DNA of 64,000 nt from Chinchilla lanigera (Eukaryota > Chordata > Mammalia > Rodentia > Chinchillidae), in NCBI RefSeq assembly GCF_000276665.1, contig NW_004955417.1, positions 18,277,149 through 18,341,148 of the forward strand, given 5' to 3'. Positions within the stretch are counted from its first letter, which is position 1, and every line of letters begins with the position of its first letter. Shown in pieces: positions 1 through 10,590 of this stretch. The notes under the pieces were generated by a model. The model saw only the letters and a list, made by a program, of their open reading frames with translations. It was not told where the DNA came from and did not search any database. The position numbers and the translations under genes are program-made.

Positions 1-46
1 GGTACCGGAGAAAAACCAAAAAAAAAAAAACCAAAAAAAAAAAAAA
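1..46 (+). mobile_element. ID SINE, 3' end only (cut by window edge)
   Basis: The window opens with GGTACCGGAGAAAAACC followed by A-rich sequence. This is the 3' end and tail of the ID SINE seen complete at 48425-48530. The body lies outside the window. It shares the GGAGAAAAACC tag with the copies at 12736, 14243 and 48425. Confidence 0.85.
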
Positions 47-225
47 GAATACAAAATTGATCAAACAATCAAAGACAATAACAAGTAACAATAAAAAAAT
101 CATTGGAAATGATGTAGAGTTTCACCATACAAGACGGTAGGAGTTCAACAATGGTTCTTACACTGCATATTGTTGTTCTCAGGTCAGTCATTCTGATTAC
201 CAGGTTCAAGAGTGCAAAATTGGTC
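47..225 (-). repeat. Interspersed repeat X, copy A
   Basis: This stretch closely matches 45935-46105 in the same orientation, sharing for example CATATTGTTGTT and TTCACCATAC. The family also occurs at 8290-8780, 9790-9925 and 27090-27320. Strand is given relative to the copies ending in CTCTTTAAAATAAA. The A-rich end suggests an L1 3' UTR or a LINE-mobilised element, but the family was not recognised. Confidence 0.6.
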
Positions 226-682
226 AAGAAAAAAAAATTTAAGCATTGGCTGTTCCTTTCACACTGACTTCCACAAAAAATAATGTACCCACATATATTT
301 TCTTTCAGAATACCTATCTCATTCTAATTTAATAATTCAATCAATTTAATTTTCTAACTCTTTTTGCATTTCAGATGGCAAATGTGGCAGACATGGCTAG
401 CAAGTCACTAAATCTAAATTCCCTGCTTCGTTCTTCTTAAGAGAACCTTATTTTAGGTATTCAAGGCACGCTTGCACTACTCAGCTCCACTTATAACCTG
501 GGATTTGTCAAAGTGGGTTGTGGTAGTCCCAAAGTGTGCAGTGGTGAATAGTTTAGGAAAGCGATTGGAGCCTAAAACAGATCTAAAAAAGAAAAAAATC
601 TATCACCTGAGAATAATCTGAATACAATTTATTCACTCTACTCAGTAACAGGTGCTTCCCCATTTTGATCATTGTATATGAT
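226..682. other. No feature recognised
   Basis: AT-rich DNA with scattered poly-A and poly-T. It ends with the left TSD (667-682) of the adjacent ID SINE. No repeat family or gene was recognised. Confidence 0.5.
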
Positions 683-774
683 CTCTTTTTTTTTTTTCCG
701 GTACCGGTAATCAAACTCAGGACCTTGCACTTCCCAGGCAGGCGCTGTGCCGCTGAGCTAAATCCCCAGCCCCA
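683..774 (-). mobile_element. ID SINE
   Basis: On the minus strand this reads as the ID core with GCTGGGGATTTAGCTCAG, ending in GGTACC and a poly-A tail (poly-T on +). It is flanked by a near-perfect TSD of about 15 bp at 667-682 and 775-789 (shared core GTATATGAT). Several CpG positions have decayed, so it is older than the copies at 12736 and 14243. Confidence 0.92.
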
Positions 775-1187
775 GGTCATCGTATATGATAAATGGAATA
801 TTTCTAACCATCTTGACACTGAGACAGGGGTCCTGCCCCTTTGCCTCCTTTCTTGGCCCATCCCCCACACCCCCACCAATACACAGGTCCACCTTGCTTA
901 GCCGCATCCTTTCTGGCCTGGAGCAGCCACTCTCCACTCCACTCCAGCAAGGCGTAGCACTAGCCCTACCCTGCTCCGGCCACTTCAGCAAGGACTGCCG
1001 CCATTTTGAAGGAGGGAGGAGGCACCCCCACTGCTAAGACAGGGAGGAAGGGATCCGGGCCCATTATTAACATCCTCCGCCACAGCCACCCTGCCAGAAG
1101 ATTCCCTGGTTTCCTGTCTGCCCCTTCCCTGCCATGACTATTTAAGCTTTCCCGGAGCCTTGCACCAACCACGGACCCCCGCTCACA

Positions 1188-1217
1188 CCAATCACAGGCC
1201 TGAGGCTGGTCTATAAG
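1188..1217 (+). promoter_or_regulatory. LTR core promoter: CCAAT and TATA-like boxes
   Basis: CCAATCA at 1188-1194 and CTATAAG at 1211-1217 are spaced as in retroviral U3 promoters. A second TATA-like ATTTAAG lies upstream at about 1140. Transcription would start near 1240. Present activity cannot be judged. Confidence 0.5.
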
Positions 1218-1306
1218 CAACACTCTCCGCGGATAGCTCTGATTCCTCTAGCGGGGCTCCCCCCACTATACTGATAGCCCCTGTGCTGCAGCACAGGCTC
1301 TGCTGA

Positions 1307-1312
1307 AATAAA
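1307..1312 (+). terminator. LTR polyadenylation signal AATAAA
   Basis: The canonical hexamer lies within CTGAAATAAAGGCTTG, followed by a T/G-rich stretch. This is the usual R/U5 arrangement in retroviral LTRs. Confidence 0.55.
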
Positions 1313-1365
1313 GGCTTGCTTCTGTGGTCCTGTCAAGTTCCTTGTGATTTAAATCTTGGACAGCA

Positions 1366-1695
1366 TGGACTCCGAAAGTTCTGTAAGTCTGCTTGGGATT
1401 TGTATCCTAAGTAGTGTGGAGGGACCCCTTGGTTCAAAAGAAAGAACAGTAAATGCTGAGTCCTTAGCACTGAAGAGCTCCAGAGCCTGGTGGAGACATC
1501 CTACGCTGTCCCGTACAAGCTGACTCTGGGCACCGGCAGCGAGCAGTAGCAGCGTCCCGCAGCCAGCTGTGTGAGCTGTGACACCCAGCACTGGTGGTGT
1601 CATCTGCTGACATCGGCCTGCTAGAAGAGCTGCACTGCGCTGATGCCGGCTTCCCATGTGAATCCAGCAAAAGAACCCTAGGCTGACTGGCAAGA
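1366..1695 (+). other. GC-rich sequence 3' of the LTR, possible ERV leader
   Basis: About 330 bp with elevated GC and several surviving CpGs continues directly from the LTR, then drops abruptly to AT-rich DNA. It could be retroviral 5' leader or captured unrelated sequence. No gag start or known primer-binding site is recognisable. A minus-strand ORF of 114 codons crosses it but resembles no known protein. Confidence 0.35.
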
Positions 1696-1744
1696 ATACT
1701 AAACTAATTGTAAATGTAACTTTCAGGAAAATAAAAAGGGAGAC

Positions 1745-1965
1745 ATGATGAACCTCCTATTCCCACTCTTTACTGTCTGCATTTATATGGTATTCTGGCC
1801 ATTTGTGGTATGACAAAATTCACCTCTCAGGCTCTGCTTCCCGCCTGCTAGTCTTTATATGGTCTGATTTCCAAATTTTCCAGTCTTGCCCCAAATATTT
1901 CAAAGGCTTCTGGCCATACACACAGTTTTAGTTACAGCAATGATCCCAATTCTCCCATGAAGCGT
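1745..1965 (-). mobile_element. ERVL-MaLR internal fragment
   Basis: Roughly 90% identical by eye to 6775-6985 in the same orientation (shared CACCTCTCAGGCTCTGCTTC and GTCTTTATATGGTCTGATTT). Both resemble the 5' part of MaLR internal sequence read in reverse. The two are independent remnants or a segmental copy. Confidence 0.5.
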
Positions 1966-3405
1966 GTGGATTCCGCCTTAGCAAAATCATTTCTGTGAGC
2001 ATATGCAGGGCTTTACTTACCAAATCACCCACAGTAGGGGTGCTATGAACTGTTCCACCATAAGCGACACAACTAGATGTGACTTCATTACCAATCAACA
2101 TAAAGAAAATGAATTATTCTGTGCTGAAGAGAACATTAACCTTGTATTCAAAAGGTTTATCATTGATACATAGCTGTATTCTTTACTAGGGTTGAATCAA
2201 TTGCTTAAATTCAATTCTATCTTAAAATTTTAAGTGAAGATAATTATGAAGTCTAAATCATAGGATTGATCAATAAAGCGAATTTATGTATAATATTAGC
2301 CAACGAACATATTCTATTGCATAGTACATATTTGGAACCAAAGGTTCATTTGAGGGGTCTATTTTTGGAAACTATGCTGTAAGGCCTCGGATACATGAGT
2401 ATGCACGGTACCACTGAGCTACACCCCAGACCAGCAACTCAGTGAGTTAGTAACAGAGGACAAGTGCTAATAATGAAATAAATTTGAGTAATGTCAAATA
2501 ACCACTTTTAGGTAAAATGCTGTGCATGTTTTAATATAACAAGCTAAATATTGTTAAGAAAAATATTAAAAGTAGAACATAGTTTTATTAAAAATTGAAA
2601 CTGTGTTCCTTTTATTAAAAGCAAGTAATGAGAAAATGTACAAAACAAAAATGTTATAAGCTTGAATGATAGTATAAGAAAATGTTCTCCTAGCTTCAGA
2701 TTTCATAAGGGAATGTATTGTCACCTAGAATTGAGTTCAGTTATTCCATGGTATGTCCACACCAGTCCTAAGATGTAATTGTACACACTAAATTTGTAGC
2801 AGAAATCTACATTTTAATATATATGCATATATATAAAACACCTAAAATAAGAGCAATTATCAAAATGAATGCCCACTACCCTCTTGTCCGTGAACTTTTA
2901 AGATTTTCTTGGGTGAATGTGAGACATATTTTGTGCCTTGTGAGAAGTGTCTGAATAAGTGAATATTAACTTACTATCCCATGGAAAAATAATATTATAA
3001 CTGCCTCTGTGTTCTAGAATTAAGAAATATTTCATTAAGGCCATAGGACTACCTTAATCTAGACAGAGTTGTTGTAGTTTAAGACACATAATAACAATAC
3101 CTTAGATTATTTCCTTATAAATTTGGTTAATATTATCCAGAACTGCAAGGATTTAAAATGTTAGCAAGAATTGAGCAGAATTAGTAGCAAAAATTAGGCA
3201 TTCATTAAATATTTGTCTTGATTTTTTTCTTTTGTCTCCTGTACTGTCAGTATTTACTAATGAACAGCCCCCATTTCATAAAGATAAAGCATGTCCTTTC
3301 TGTTCTCCAAAGAACACTGTTGTCTTCATATCATTTTCGTATCATCACCTTTGCCTGTGCCCATAAAAGGAGCCTCCTGAAAAATCTAGGTCAATTACTC
3401 TTATA
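1966..3405. other. Mostly unassigned; one degenerate ID-like SINE
   Basis: Single-copy-looking AT-rich DNA. At about 2380-2434 a reverse ID-like remnant is visible (GGTACCACTGAGCTACACCC). A short alternating AT run lies at 2817-2836. Nothing else is recognised. Confidence 0.5.
2380..2434 (-). mobile_element. Degenerate ID-like SINE fragment
   Basis: GGTACCACTGAGCTACACCC followed by AGACC matches the 5' half of a reverse ID element with several changes. No clear tail or TSD remains, so it is an old, truncated copy. Confidence 0.5.
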
Positions 3406-3407
3406 AT

Positions 3408-3550
3408 TGGGGCACATAAAAATCACACGAGGAACTTACTAAATATTCAGATACTTGGAACCTACCTCCAAGTATTCTTATTTAATAACTGTGAAGCTAG
3501 GACAAAGAACTTGTATGTAAATTAGTGTCAACGCTAAGGCTGAAAACAAG
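3408..3550 (+). mobile_element. MER5-like DNA transposon remnant (hAT-Charlie)
   Basis: The order of matches (AAAATCACACGAGGAACTTA, a central CCTACCTCCA segment, GAACTTGTATGTAAATTAGT, and a closing CTAAGGCTGAAAAC) follows the MER5A consensus as I know it, with heavy decay. MER5 is a short non-autonomous element. Terminal inverted repeats are too worn to confirm. Confidence 0.5.
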
Positions 3551-5216
3551 TCAGCTGATAGAAACGAAAAAAGAAATGCTGAAACTTCTCTGATCCAGAC
3601 CACAGTGTACTGACATAGTGGGAAGTGTTAGTAACATATCTTCATAACATCAGAAAGCCAGTGAGTGCTTTCCCTTAGAAGGTAATGAGGATGATCATCC
3701 AACAGCCTTCAGAGTAGGTCAAGCCAAAAGAATCATGGAATCTTAGACCAAAAGGTTGTATGTTGTGTGGTAAGGTTATACCATCACTGGTTTTGGTTTC
3801 CTGCAATATTTGCTGTAATTCCCTACCCGTGCATACTAGGATTTTGCTAGTGTTTGACTCATGTGTCCTGTTTTCAGTCAAGTTCATGATACATCACTTG
3901 ATTTTTTTCTCATGCTATTTAGGAAGATATTCCTTCTTCCACAAATAATGTTTCTTTCTCTTCTTGAAATTTAATCATTCGTTAATATCCAAATAAAATA
4001 TCTATGATCCTCAAAAAATTCTACTGTCATATTTAGGTGATATCACCTTCCCAGTTCTCTAACATTTCCCAAAATCCTATAATACTTTGATTTTTGGTAC
4101 ATACTTCTCTGTATTTCACACATATATGTTTCACACATATACTTCACATATATGTGTGTATATATACATATACATATACATATATATACATGCACATATA
4201 CATATATGACTCTAACCTATTAATTTTATATGAATGTATTAGGCTACAAATTAAGTCCAGTAAATGACTGTTTATTGCCCTTTACCATACATGCAACTCA
4301 AATCACAATATCACAATCTTTGCATGGTTCAGAATGTCATCAACTCTATAGTAAGTTAACTGTCCAATGGTAAGGTTTGGAGGATTTTGTTCCCCCCGAA
4401 ATTCATACTGAAGGGTTATGTTATGTGCAACTCTGTTAAAATGCATAGCTATTAGGAGATGACTGAGTCCTGAGGGCTTTGATGCCATGACATTAAATGC
4501 CCTAATGGAAAGGCTCTTCAGGGATTTCACCTTTTTTGCCCACCTGTTTTTCACCATGTGAAGACACCATCATTCCCTTCAGTAGGCCCAATGACAAAGT
4601 ACCATTTCTTAAGCAGAGAGAGGGTCTTTTTAAGATGTTGAATCGGCCCACCTAAATCTCAGAATTTTAGCCTGTATCACTGCAAAAAATGAATTTCTGC
4701 TATTTATAAATTACCAAGTCTCTCACGTTTGGATCTATACCTGCACTAATTAATTAAGATATGTATGAAAATGATCAAGAACATTATGACTATTTTAACT
4801 TTTGATAACAAAAAATGATGGTTAACATAATTCCTTACATTTTGAAAATGTATATTTTAGATATCCCAGCTTGTCATTTTCACAATTGTTGTTTTTATAC
4901 ATAATCACAACTTGAAGAAAAAGTAGGCATTATAAAAGTTGCCTGTAAAATTTTATTATAAGTCAAACCACAGTATTTATTTAATTAGTACTTGTGTCAT
5001 TTGACATATATTTAAAGTCAATTATATAAAATTAAATTGCAAATTAAAAGGCAATGCAACACTGAAAAGCCAAACGTTATTAGAATGTTTTCTTTATGAA
5101 CAAACATATTTTTACTGAAGGTTTATAATTGGGCTATAAGTTTTCATTTAAGAAGTAGATTTCATAAAAGATATCAGTGTTAGCATGATCAGAATTGTGC
5201 TAATTTTTCTCTCTTA
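3551..5216. other. Unassigned AT-rich sequence with one microsatellite
   Basis: No gene or recognisable repeat apart from the TA/CA microsatellite at 4118-4208. It ends at the left TSD of the ID SINE at 5231. Confidence 0.5.
4118..4208. repeat. Mixed (TA)n/(CA)n microsatellite
   Basis: About 90 bp of alternating purine-pyrimidine made of CACATATA, TGTGTATA and ACATATACATA blocks. Imperfect and probably length-variable. Confidence 0.85.
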
Positions 5217-5230
5217 ACTAATGAATATTT

Positions 5231-5327
5231 TTGTTTGTTTGTTTGTTTGTTTTTCTGGTACCATGAATCAAACTCACCTTGTGCTTGCCAGGCAGGCACT
5301 GTGGAGCTGAGCTAAATCCCCAGCTCC
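5231..5327 (-). mobile_element. ID SINE
   Basis: A (TTTG)n tail on + is followed by GGTACC and the ID core ending in CTGAGCTAAATCCCCAGC. The perfect 14-bp TSD ACTAATGAATATTT lies at 5217-5230 and 5328-5341, so the insertion is well preserved. Confidence 0.94.
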
Positions 5328-5340
5328 ACTAATGAATATT

Positions 5341-5985
5341 TGGATTATCTTGATTTTCAATTTGGGATTCAATTTGAAGCCTATTATTTTACTATTTTGT
5401 GCCTCTTTAATATTGCAATCAAAGAGATACAGTGTGGGATCTTTCAAATATTTAATTCATTAACACTTCCTTGGAAGGGATATAGATCTCTCTTGTTAAC
5501 CTGTATTTATTTCATTTCACATTATAGTGGTGCATCTATTTTCCTACAAGTAACTCTTTATTTTTCTTTATATCAGAGTAGCACTCCACTGTGTGTAAAT
5601 GCCACAGTTTCTTTATTCATTCATATAGGTGGGCATAGAGGATGCTTGCAAGGTTTGTTAGTAAATGTTTGAAATACATAAAGAATACATTAATTGTGGT
5701 AAATCAATGTGTACACATTACAGTTTAGTTCTTTTTACTTCCTCTTCCTCTCTTCCCTTCCCTTTTCCCCATTCCTCTATCTCTTTTCCCTCTGCAAAAG
5801 GTCTACGCTTTGTTTCCTATCATCTATCTTTTATTTTGATCTTTAGATTATTTATACTTTTGCTTGTTTATATAAGAAAAACTATGCACTATTTATCTTC
5901 TGTGACTGATTTATTTCACTTAGAATTATGGTCTCAAGGTCATCCATTTACTAAGAAGAACATTTCTTTAGACAAGTAAGTCATT
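5341..5985 (-). mobile_element. L1 3' region remnant
   Basis: Reverse L1: the end of ORF2 (AGTAGCACTCCACTGTGTGT then TTTCTTTATTCATTCATATA) and a polypyrimidine block at 5725-5790, which is the L1 3' polypurine tract read in reverse. A second related piece follows (TTATTTCACTTAGAATTATG, GTCTCAAGGTCATCCATTT). The two pieces overlap in L1 content, so two insertions or a rearrangement are likely. All frames are broken. Confidence 0.7.
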
Positions 5986-6109
5986 TCCCAAGTAGCTGCT
6001 ACTATTTTTCAGTATATCATTTTACTGTCATAATTTATTTAATCAAAATCATTTTGAAATATATTTTTTTGTCAGTTTCACTGATATTATATTTTTTTAG
6101 AAGCACTTC

Positions 6110-6985
6110 TAGGTTTTCCTTCAAAGCAAGGATGGGAGCCTCTACGATGCCTCAATTCTTAGATTTTTCATGCCTGGACATCCAGCGTCTTGTAGATGGC
6201 ACCAGGGTCTGCTGCCAGCTTGAGCAGCATCCGTTCCCCCTCTAGCCATGTCTGCAGCAGGCTGTGTGCCTGGTTGGTGGAGCACGGTGAAATGCATCCT
6301 GGGGAACCATTCTCTAAACAGGCACCTTCAGACAAGGTGCATATCTCAAATAAAGAAAGATTTACAGTTTTACATTAGTCAGCCTGCAGTGGGTGGAGTT
6401 TTATTGATTCCTAAGAAAACCTATTTTGTCTCTGTACATGGCATTTGGCTTCTTTTTAATGGTGCTAATTTCTTCAGCAATCAAACCTCCTTCGGTTCTA
6501 ACTTTACACATGGTTCCTCTTTAGCTAAAAAATTTTAAAATTGTCTGCTCTGCTTTTGCTCCCAATTCTTACTGCAAGAAGGCTAGAAACAGGCATCATC
6601 TATTCCACATGATGAATGTGAGCCCTTCCTGAAATTTCTTTTTCCAGATCAATTAATACATTCCCCATTAACTGCATCTCTCACAATATTTCAGGACTTA
6701 GGAAAACATAGACTGTTTGACAGAATGAAATATAAATAACCTCCAGTCAATTTCCCAGCATAGTCCTCATTTGCCCACCTGAAACCTCATATTCCATGCA
6801 TTTATATGAGTATTCTGGTCATTTGCGCTCTGACAAAATTCACCTCTCAGGCTCTGCTTCCCCGCTGCTAGTCTTTATATGGTCTGATTTCCAAATTTTC
6901 CAAAGTCTTCCCCCAAACATTTCAAAGGCTTCTGGGCATACGCACAGTTAGAGTTACAGCAATGATCCCCATTCTCCCATAACAA
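6110..6985 (-). mobile_element. ERVL-MaLR internal sequence
   Basis: Moderately GC-rich sequence resembling MaLR internal regions (THE1/MST-int type) in reverse, including GTCTGCTCTGCTTTTGCTCC and the block shared with 1745-1965. MaLR internals are non-coding or gag-derived, and no ORF is intact. The exact subfamily is unknown. Confidence 0.5.
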
Positions 6986-6989
6986 TTTT

Positions 6990-7475
6990 CTATTGTGGTT
7001 AGTGTTGTTGTTAATTGTGGCTTCAACTTGAATATTAAATGTCTAGTCATTTACTTAAGCACAGTTATTCGTGTGTCTAGGTGACTGATTTACTGAACGG
7101 GGAAGACCCACCCTAAGTGTGGGTGCAGCAACCATTGAACTTGTAGCCTGGATAGAATCAAGAAGGAAGGAGGAAGAAAGTCTCAGTTCTGTTTCTTTGG
7201 AAGAGCTCTAGTTTTTGCCAGTAGTTTTGGATGTCAATCTCTAGGCTTCCAGAGCAGACTCTTCAGTCTTGCAGCACAGACTCACATGGGACTCTGGCCT
7301 GAGCACCAGGTCTTAGACTTTTGACTGGATCCTCAAGCTTTCTTACGTACAGACTTTTCATTTACATTCTTTCATGCCTGAACCTGCAAGCAGCCATTGA
7401 AAGCCTACCTCGTAAGTCATATCTACCTTCTAATATATATATAATGTGTTCCTAGTGAGCCCCAACTGATACATT
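6990..7475 (+). mobile_element. ERVL LTR remnant, MLT2-like
   Basis: It contains the marker GGGAAGACCCACCC with AAGTGTGGGTG, which I associate with MLT2-type LTRs. The 3' end (TATATATATAATGTGTTCCT then GAGCCCCAACTGATACA) corresponds to the usual ...AACCCTGACTAATACA ending. Strongly diverged. A reverse copy of the same type lies at 62590-63110. Confidence 0.5.
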
Positions 7476-7795
7476 CAACCTTCTCATTGGCTAAAACACC
7501 TGGTACTTATAACATAAAGGGTACTATAGGCTGGGTAATGTTACTAGAATGGAGGCAACATACTGTTTTAAAAGGGTTTTCTTACTCTCAGCTTTGTCTC
7601 ATTGTTGCTGTGCAACTAGGTAGAGTCAGATTTGCTAAATTCTCTCTCCCCCTAAAATAAAGCTGTAAATTCAGTTTTAAATGAGAAAAAAATACAAAAA
7701 TAAAAACATTGTTGCCAAAGAAAACAGTGAAGGTTGATGTGCACATCGAAAAACATGTAATGCAGGCTATACGTGACATCTTTAGGGGCATCTGT
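7476..7795. other. No feature recognised
   Basis: About 320 bp of unassigned AT-rich sequence between two old LTRs. Confidence 0.5.
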
Positions 7796-8095
7796 TGTGC
7801 TGTGGACTGAATTGTGTCTCCCTAAAATTTATATGATGAAACACTAATCTACAAGGGGATATTATTTAGAGACAGGGTCTAAAAGCAAGTAATTAAGGTT
7901 CAATGCTGATATAGGGTAATTTGTAATAGGATTTGTAATAGGATTAGCTTCCTTATAAGAGGAGAGATCAGGGAATTTGCCATTCACAACCCAATCTTAG
8001 AGCTTTAACTTCCAGAGCTGTACCAAAATAATTGTCTGTTGATTAAGCTGCCCAACCTCTAGTATATTTTAAGGCAGCAAGTGCTATGATATATG
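7796..8095 (+). mobile_element. MaLR LTR, MLT1C-like
   Basis: The opening TGGACTGAATTGTGTCTCCC with AAAATTTATATGATGAAAC, the middle GATATTATTTAGAGACAGGG and CCTTATAAGAGGAGAGA, and the 3' part (CTTCCAGAGCTGTACC, AAGCTGCCCAACCTCTAGTA) follow the MLT1C LTR consensus from start to end. Solo LTR, ancient. Confidence 0.75.
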
Positions 8096-8289
8096 TATGC
8101 AAACCCATTGTGAGTTTAAAATATTGATGTTTGAAAAATACAAGTATTAGATATTCATAGCTTCAGAGTACCTCATTGCATATCTTAGTCCATATACAAC
8201 CACAATATGTAAAATATTTCATAGTGTTGACAATTTAGTTTAAAATAAGTAATATAGCATAAATGAAAACAATTTAAATTTAATCTACT

Positions 8290-8780
8290 ATTTTTCATGC
8301 TTAGATCTGGTAATCTGAACAATTTATGTGATGACAATTTGCAGTATAACAACCATTGGTGAATTCCTACAATCCTGTCTAGTGACACTATGTATTGTCT
8401 CTAATGTTCTTTTAAATTATTATTTTTTTATTCTCTTTAATGATTTGGCCAATCTTCTATTCTTACCTCTGGTAACCTGAGCAACTTCGCTGAAGATAAC
8501 AATATGTAATATAACAACCACCGTTAATTCCTACCATTTGGTTTGAAACCCTGTATTATTCTTTTTTTTGTGTGTGTGTGGGTGGGGGGGTTTCCTCTGG
8601 TACCGGGAACCGAACTCACGACCTTGCGCTTGCCAGGCAGGTGCTTTTGCCGCTGAGCTAAATCCCCAGCTCGAAACCCTGTATTATTCTTAATGTCCTT
8701 GGTTTGTTTTGTTTGTATTTTGCCATTGTTCTTTTTTTGTACTATTTTCTTTAAAATAAAAAGAACAATTTATTTTTAAA
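8290..8780 (+). repeat. Interspersed repeat X, copy B (two tandem related units)
   Basis: Two related units lie head to tail (about 8297-8450 and 8455-8780). Each has an ATCTGGTAA/CTCTGGTAA-type start, a GTATAACAACCA/TATAACAACCA core and an ATTCCTAC motif. The second ends in TCTTTAAAATAAAAA. It is interrupted by the ID SINE at 8564-8672. The same units recur at 27090 and, reversed, at 45765. The family is unrecognised; an L1 3' UTR is the best guess. Confidence 0.6.
8564..8672 (-). mobile_element. ID SINE inserted in repeat X
   Basis: Young-looking ID copy with CCGAACTCACGACC and CGCTTGCCAGGCAGG intact. The tail on + is T-rich with a TG run. The perfect 19-bp TSD GAAACCCTGTATTATTCTT lies at 8545-8563 and 8673-8691. 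Confidence 0.96.
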
Positions 8781-9489
8781 AACCAATGATACAGAGAAAT
8801 AATGTCATATTTTTTAGTTTTCTAAAATAAATATAACGACAATTGTATATAATGACATTTGGCCTTTAATACATGAGGATTAGAATATTCCAACTGCAAA
8901 AAAGGAAAATCTCTTATAATAACAAATTCTTATCAGAACTTTGCAGAAGAGAATGCTTTTCATCTCTCAATATGATTTGTCATACCTTTTATTATAGTTT
9001 CAGCTAAAATTTTATTTCAATAACAGTAATATACATTTGTTAAAAAGAGGCTAAAGATAGAAAAAATGTATTCTTCCAATTTTTTGTTGTGAGTTTAAAT
9101 ATTTCTTTGAATACATAGAATTATAATGAGTATTAAAACAAAAAGAATGTTAAAAAATAAAAATGCAATCTTTGAAATCACATTGATGTCGCTTTTTAAA
9201 AAGAAACTCCCCATTCTGAATACAAGAATGAAAAATAATATGTTAGACTGAAATTTAGAATACGAAAATTAAGGAAAATTAGGACTGAAAATTAAAGGTA
9301 ACATTATCTTACATTTAAATTACCAGAGAGAAATTATGAGTATACATGCCATTTCTTTCTTTTATACAACAAAATTCTTCATATTTAACTGCCATGTCAT
9401 CTACAGCAGTGTAAAGTAATTAGCCTAACAACCTCTCTTTTCTTACCTTTACATTCAGTAATAGTTTTAAAATATGAAAATAGAGTGGA
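8781..9489. other. No feature recognised
   Basis: About 700 bp of very AT-rich DNA without an ORF, simple repeat or recognisable transposon. Confidence 0.5.
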
Positions 9490-9760
9490 AAGCAAAAAAA
9501 TGAAGTGAGGAAGATTTCCCTCCTCCTTTCTAAGTACCACTCTCCTATCTCTTGCTAGGAATTTGACTACATTAGATACAACAGAAATGTGATATTGTGT
9601 AGTAGTTGTCTTTAGTATTGGTGATTGTATAATTTCATTTAGCATAACGTCCTCAAGGTTTTTCCATGTTGTAGCACGTGGCAAGATTTCTATTTTAGGG
9701 TTAAATATGACGACTCCGTGTGTATATGTGTATGCCACATCGTATGTTTTTATTCATCTG
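9490..9760 (-). mobile_element. L1 ORF2 3' remnant
   Basis: Reverse L1 signature: TTTGACTACATTAGATAC, TTTCATTTAGCATAACGTCC, TCAAGGTTTTTCCATGTTGT and TATGCCACATCGTATG occur in the correct order for the L1 ORF2 end/3' UTR. Decayed with no frame left. Confidence 0.75.
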
Positions 9761-9789
9761 CTGGGAGAAGTTTGAGTTGTTTTTGTGTT

Positions 9790-9925
9790 TTTAAATCTTT
9801 TTATTTTAAAGAGAATAATAAAAAAGATAGGTAATTAGCAATGGTTATTATGGTGCATATTGTTATTCTTTTTATATTTTGGCTCTGATGAATAGCACTG
9901 CCAGGAACTTGAATGTGCGAAGGAA
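9790..9925 (-). repeat. Interspersed repeat X, copy E (partial)
   Basis: It begins TTTATTTTAAAGAGAATAAT, the reverse of the family's 3' end. It then has TTAGCAATGGTTATTATGGT and GCATATTGTTATTC, matching the core of copies A and D. The rest is too diverged to align by eye. Confidence 0.45.
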
Positions 9926-10504
9926 TTAGGCAGTCTTATGGGGGCAAGAAGTCAGTAGGAACAAACTAGAGAGTATAGATGATAGGATCAATTCATGTAA
10001 AACGTTACAATGGTTAAGATTGGTAATATCAAGTATTTATTAAAAAGAGCTATAAGTAAAGATGATTTGCAAGAGTATGTATAAAACAAAGAATGCCCTT
10101 AAATTCACATTTGAGTGATATTTGAGATTTGTATTATGGAGTAAATATTTAGTATCTGAAATGACTGGAGTCAGAAGTGTTTAATATTTCAGATTTTTTA
10201 AAATTTTAGAACATTTGCATATACATAATGAGAAGTCTTGGGAATGGCATCCAAGCCGAAAAAAGAAATTTATTTATGTTTCATATATAACTTACACATA
10301 TGGCTTGAAAGTAATTTCATACAATAGCTTTAGGGTACCCACATTTTTAGTGTGATCCTTCATAGACAATCAGATGTGGAATTTTCCTCATGAGGCATCA
10401 TGTCAGTCATAAAAATGTTTCAGATCTGGAAACATTTTGTATTTCATATTTTTGCATTAAAGTTTTTCAACTGTACTAATAAAATGATAACTAAAATATA
10501 TGGT
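9926..10504. other. No feature recognised
   Basis: AT-rich unassigned sequence between repeat X and an L1 fragment. Confidence 0.45.
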
Positions 10505-10590
10505 AAGACATGTATAAATGAGTTTAGTTCTTATACACTAGCAATAAAGATTTAAGGAAACAATTATTCTTGGTGTAGCAACAGAAAGAA
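10505..10590 (+). mobile_element. Short L1 ORF2 fragment
   Basis: TTCTTATACACTAGCAATAA followed by AAGGAAACAATTATTC matches the L1 ORF2 segment just after the reverse transcriptase core (TATACACTAGCAA... AAACAATTCCATT). It may be the upstream part of the L1 at 10990-12650. Confidence 0.5.

Larger units (their letters stand above)
820..1365 (+). mobile_element. Endogenous retrovirus LTR (class unresolved)
   Basis: A GC-rich block in AT-rich surroundings, with LTR-like order. It has a possible TG start at 820, CCAATCA at 1188, CTATAAG at 1211, AATAAA at 1307 and a U5-like stretch ending in CA at about 1365. The TATA-to-polyA spacing (about 96 bp) would suit a short R region. TG...CA boundaries are inferred. 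The 18 nt after 1365 begin with TGG but match no tRNA primer site I know. No gag, pol or env follows, so it is a solo or 5'-fragment LTR. An ERV1-type origin is plausible. Confidence 0.6.

Noticed and set aside
1366..1383. Retroviral primer-binding site (TGGACTCCGAAAGTTCTG)
   Set aside because: Begins with TGG after a CA but does not complement the 3' end of any tRNA I can recall, so it is not called.
1349..1693. 114-codon minus-strand ORF in GC-rich DNA
   Set aside because: GC-rich DNA has few stops, and the sequence overlaps the LTR flank with no protein similarity.
4118..4208. Z-DNA or regulatory element
   Set aside because: Alternating TA/CA is ordinary microsatellite. Nothing else supports a function.
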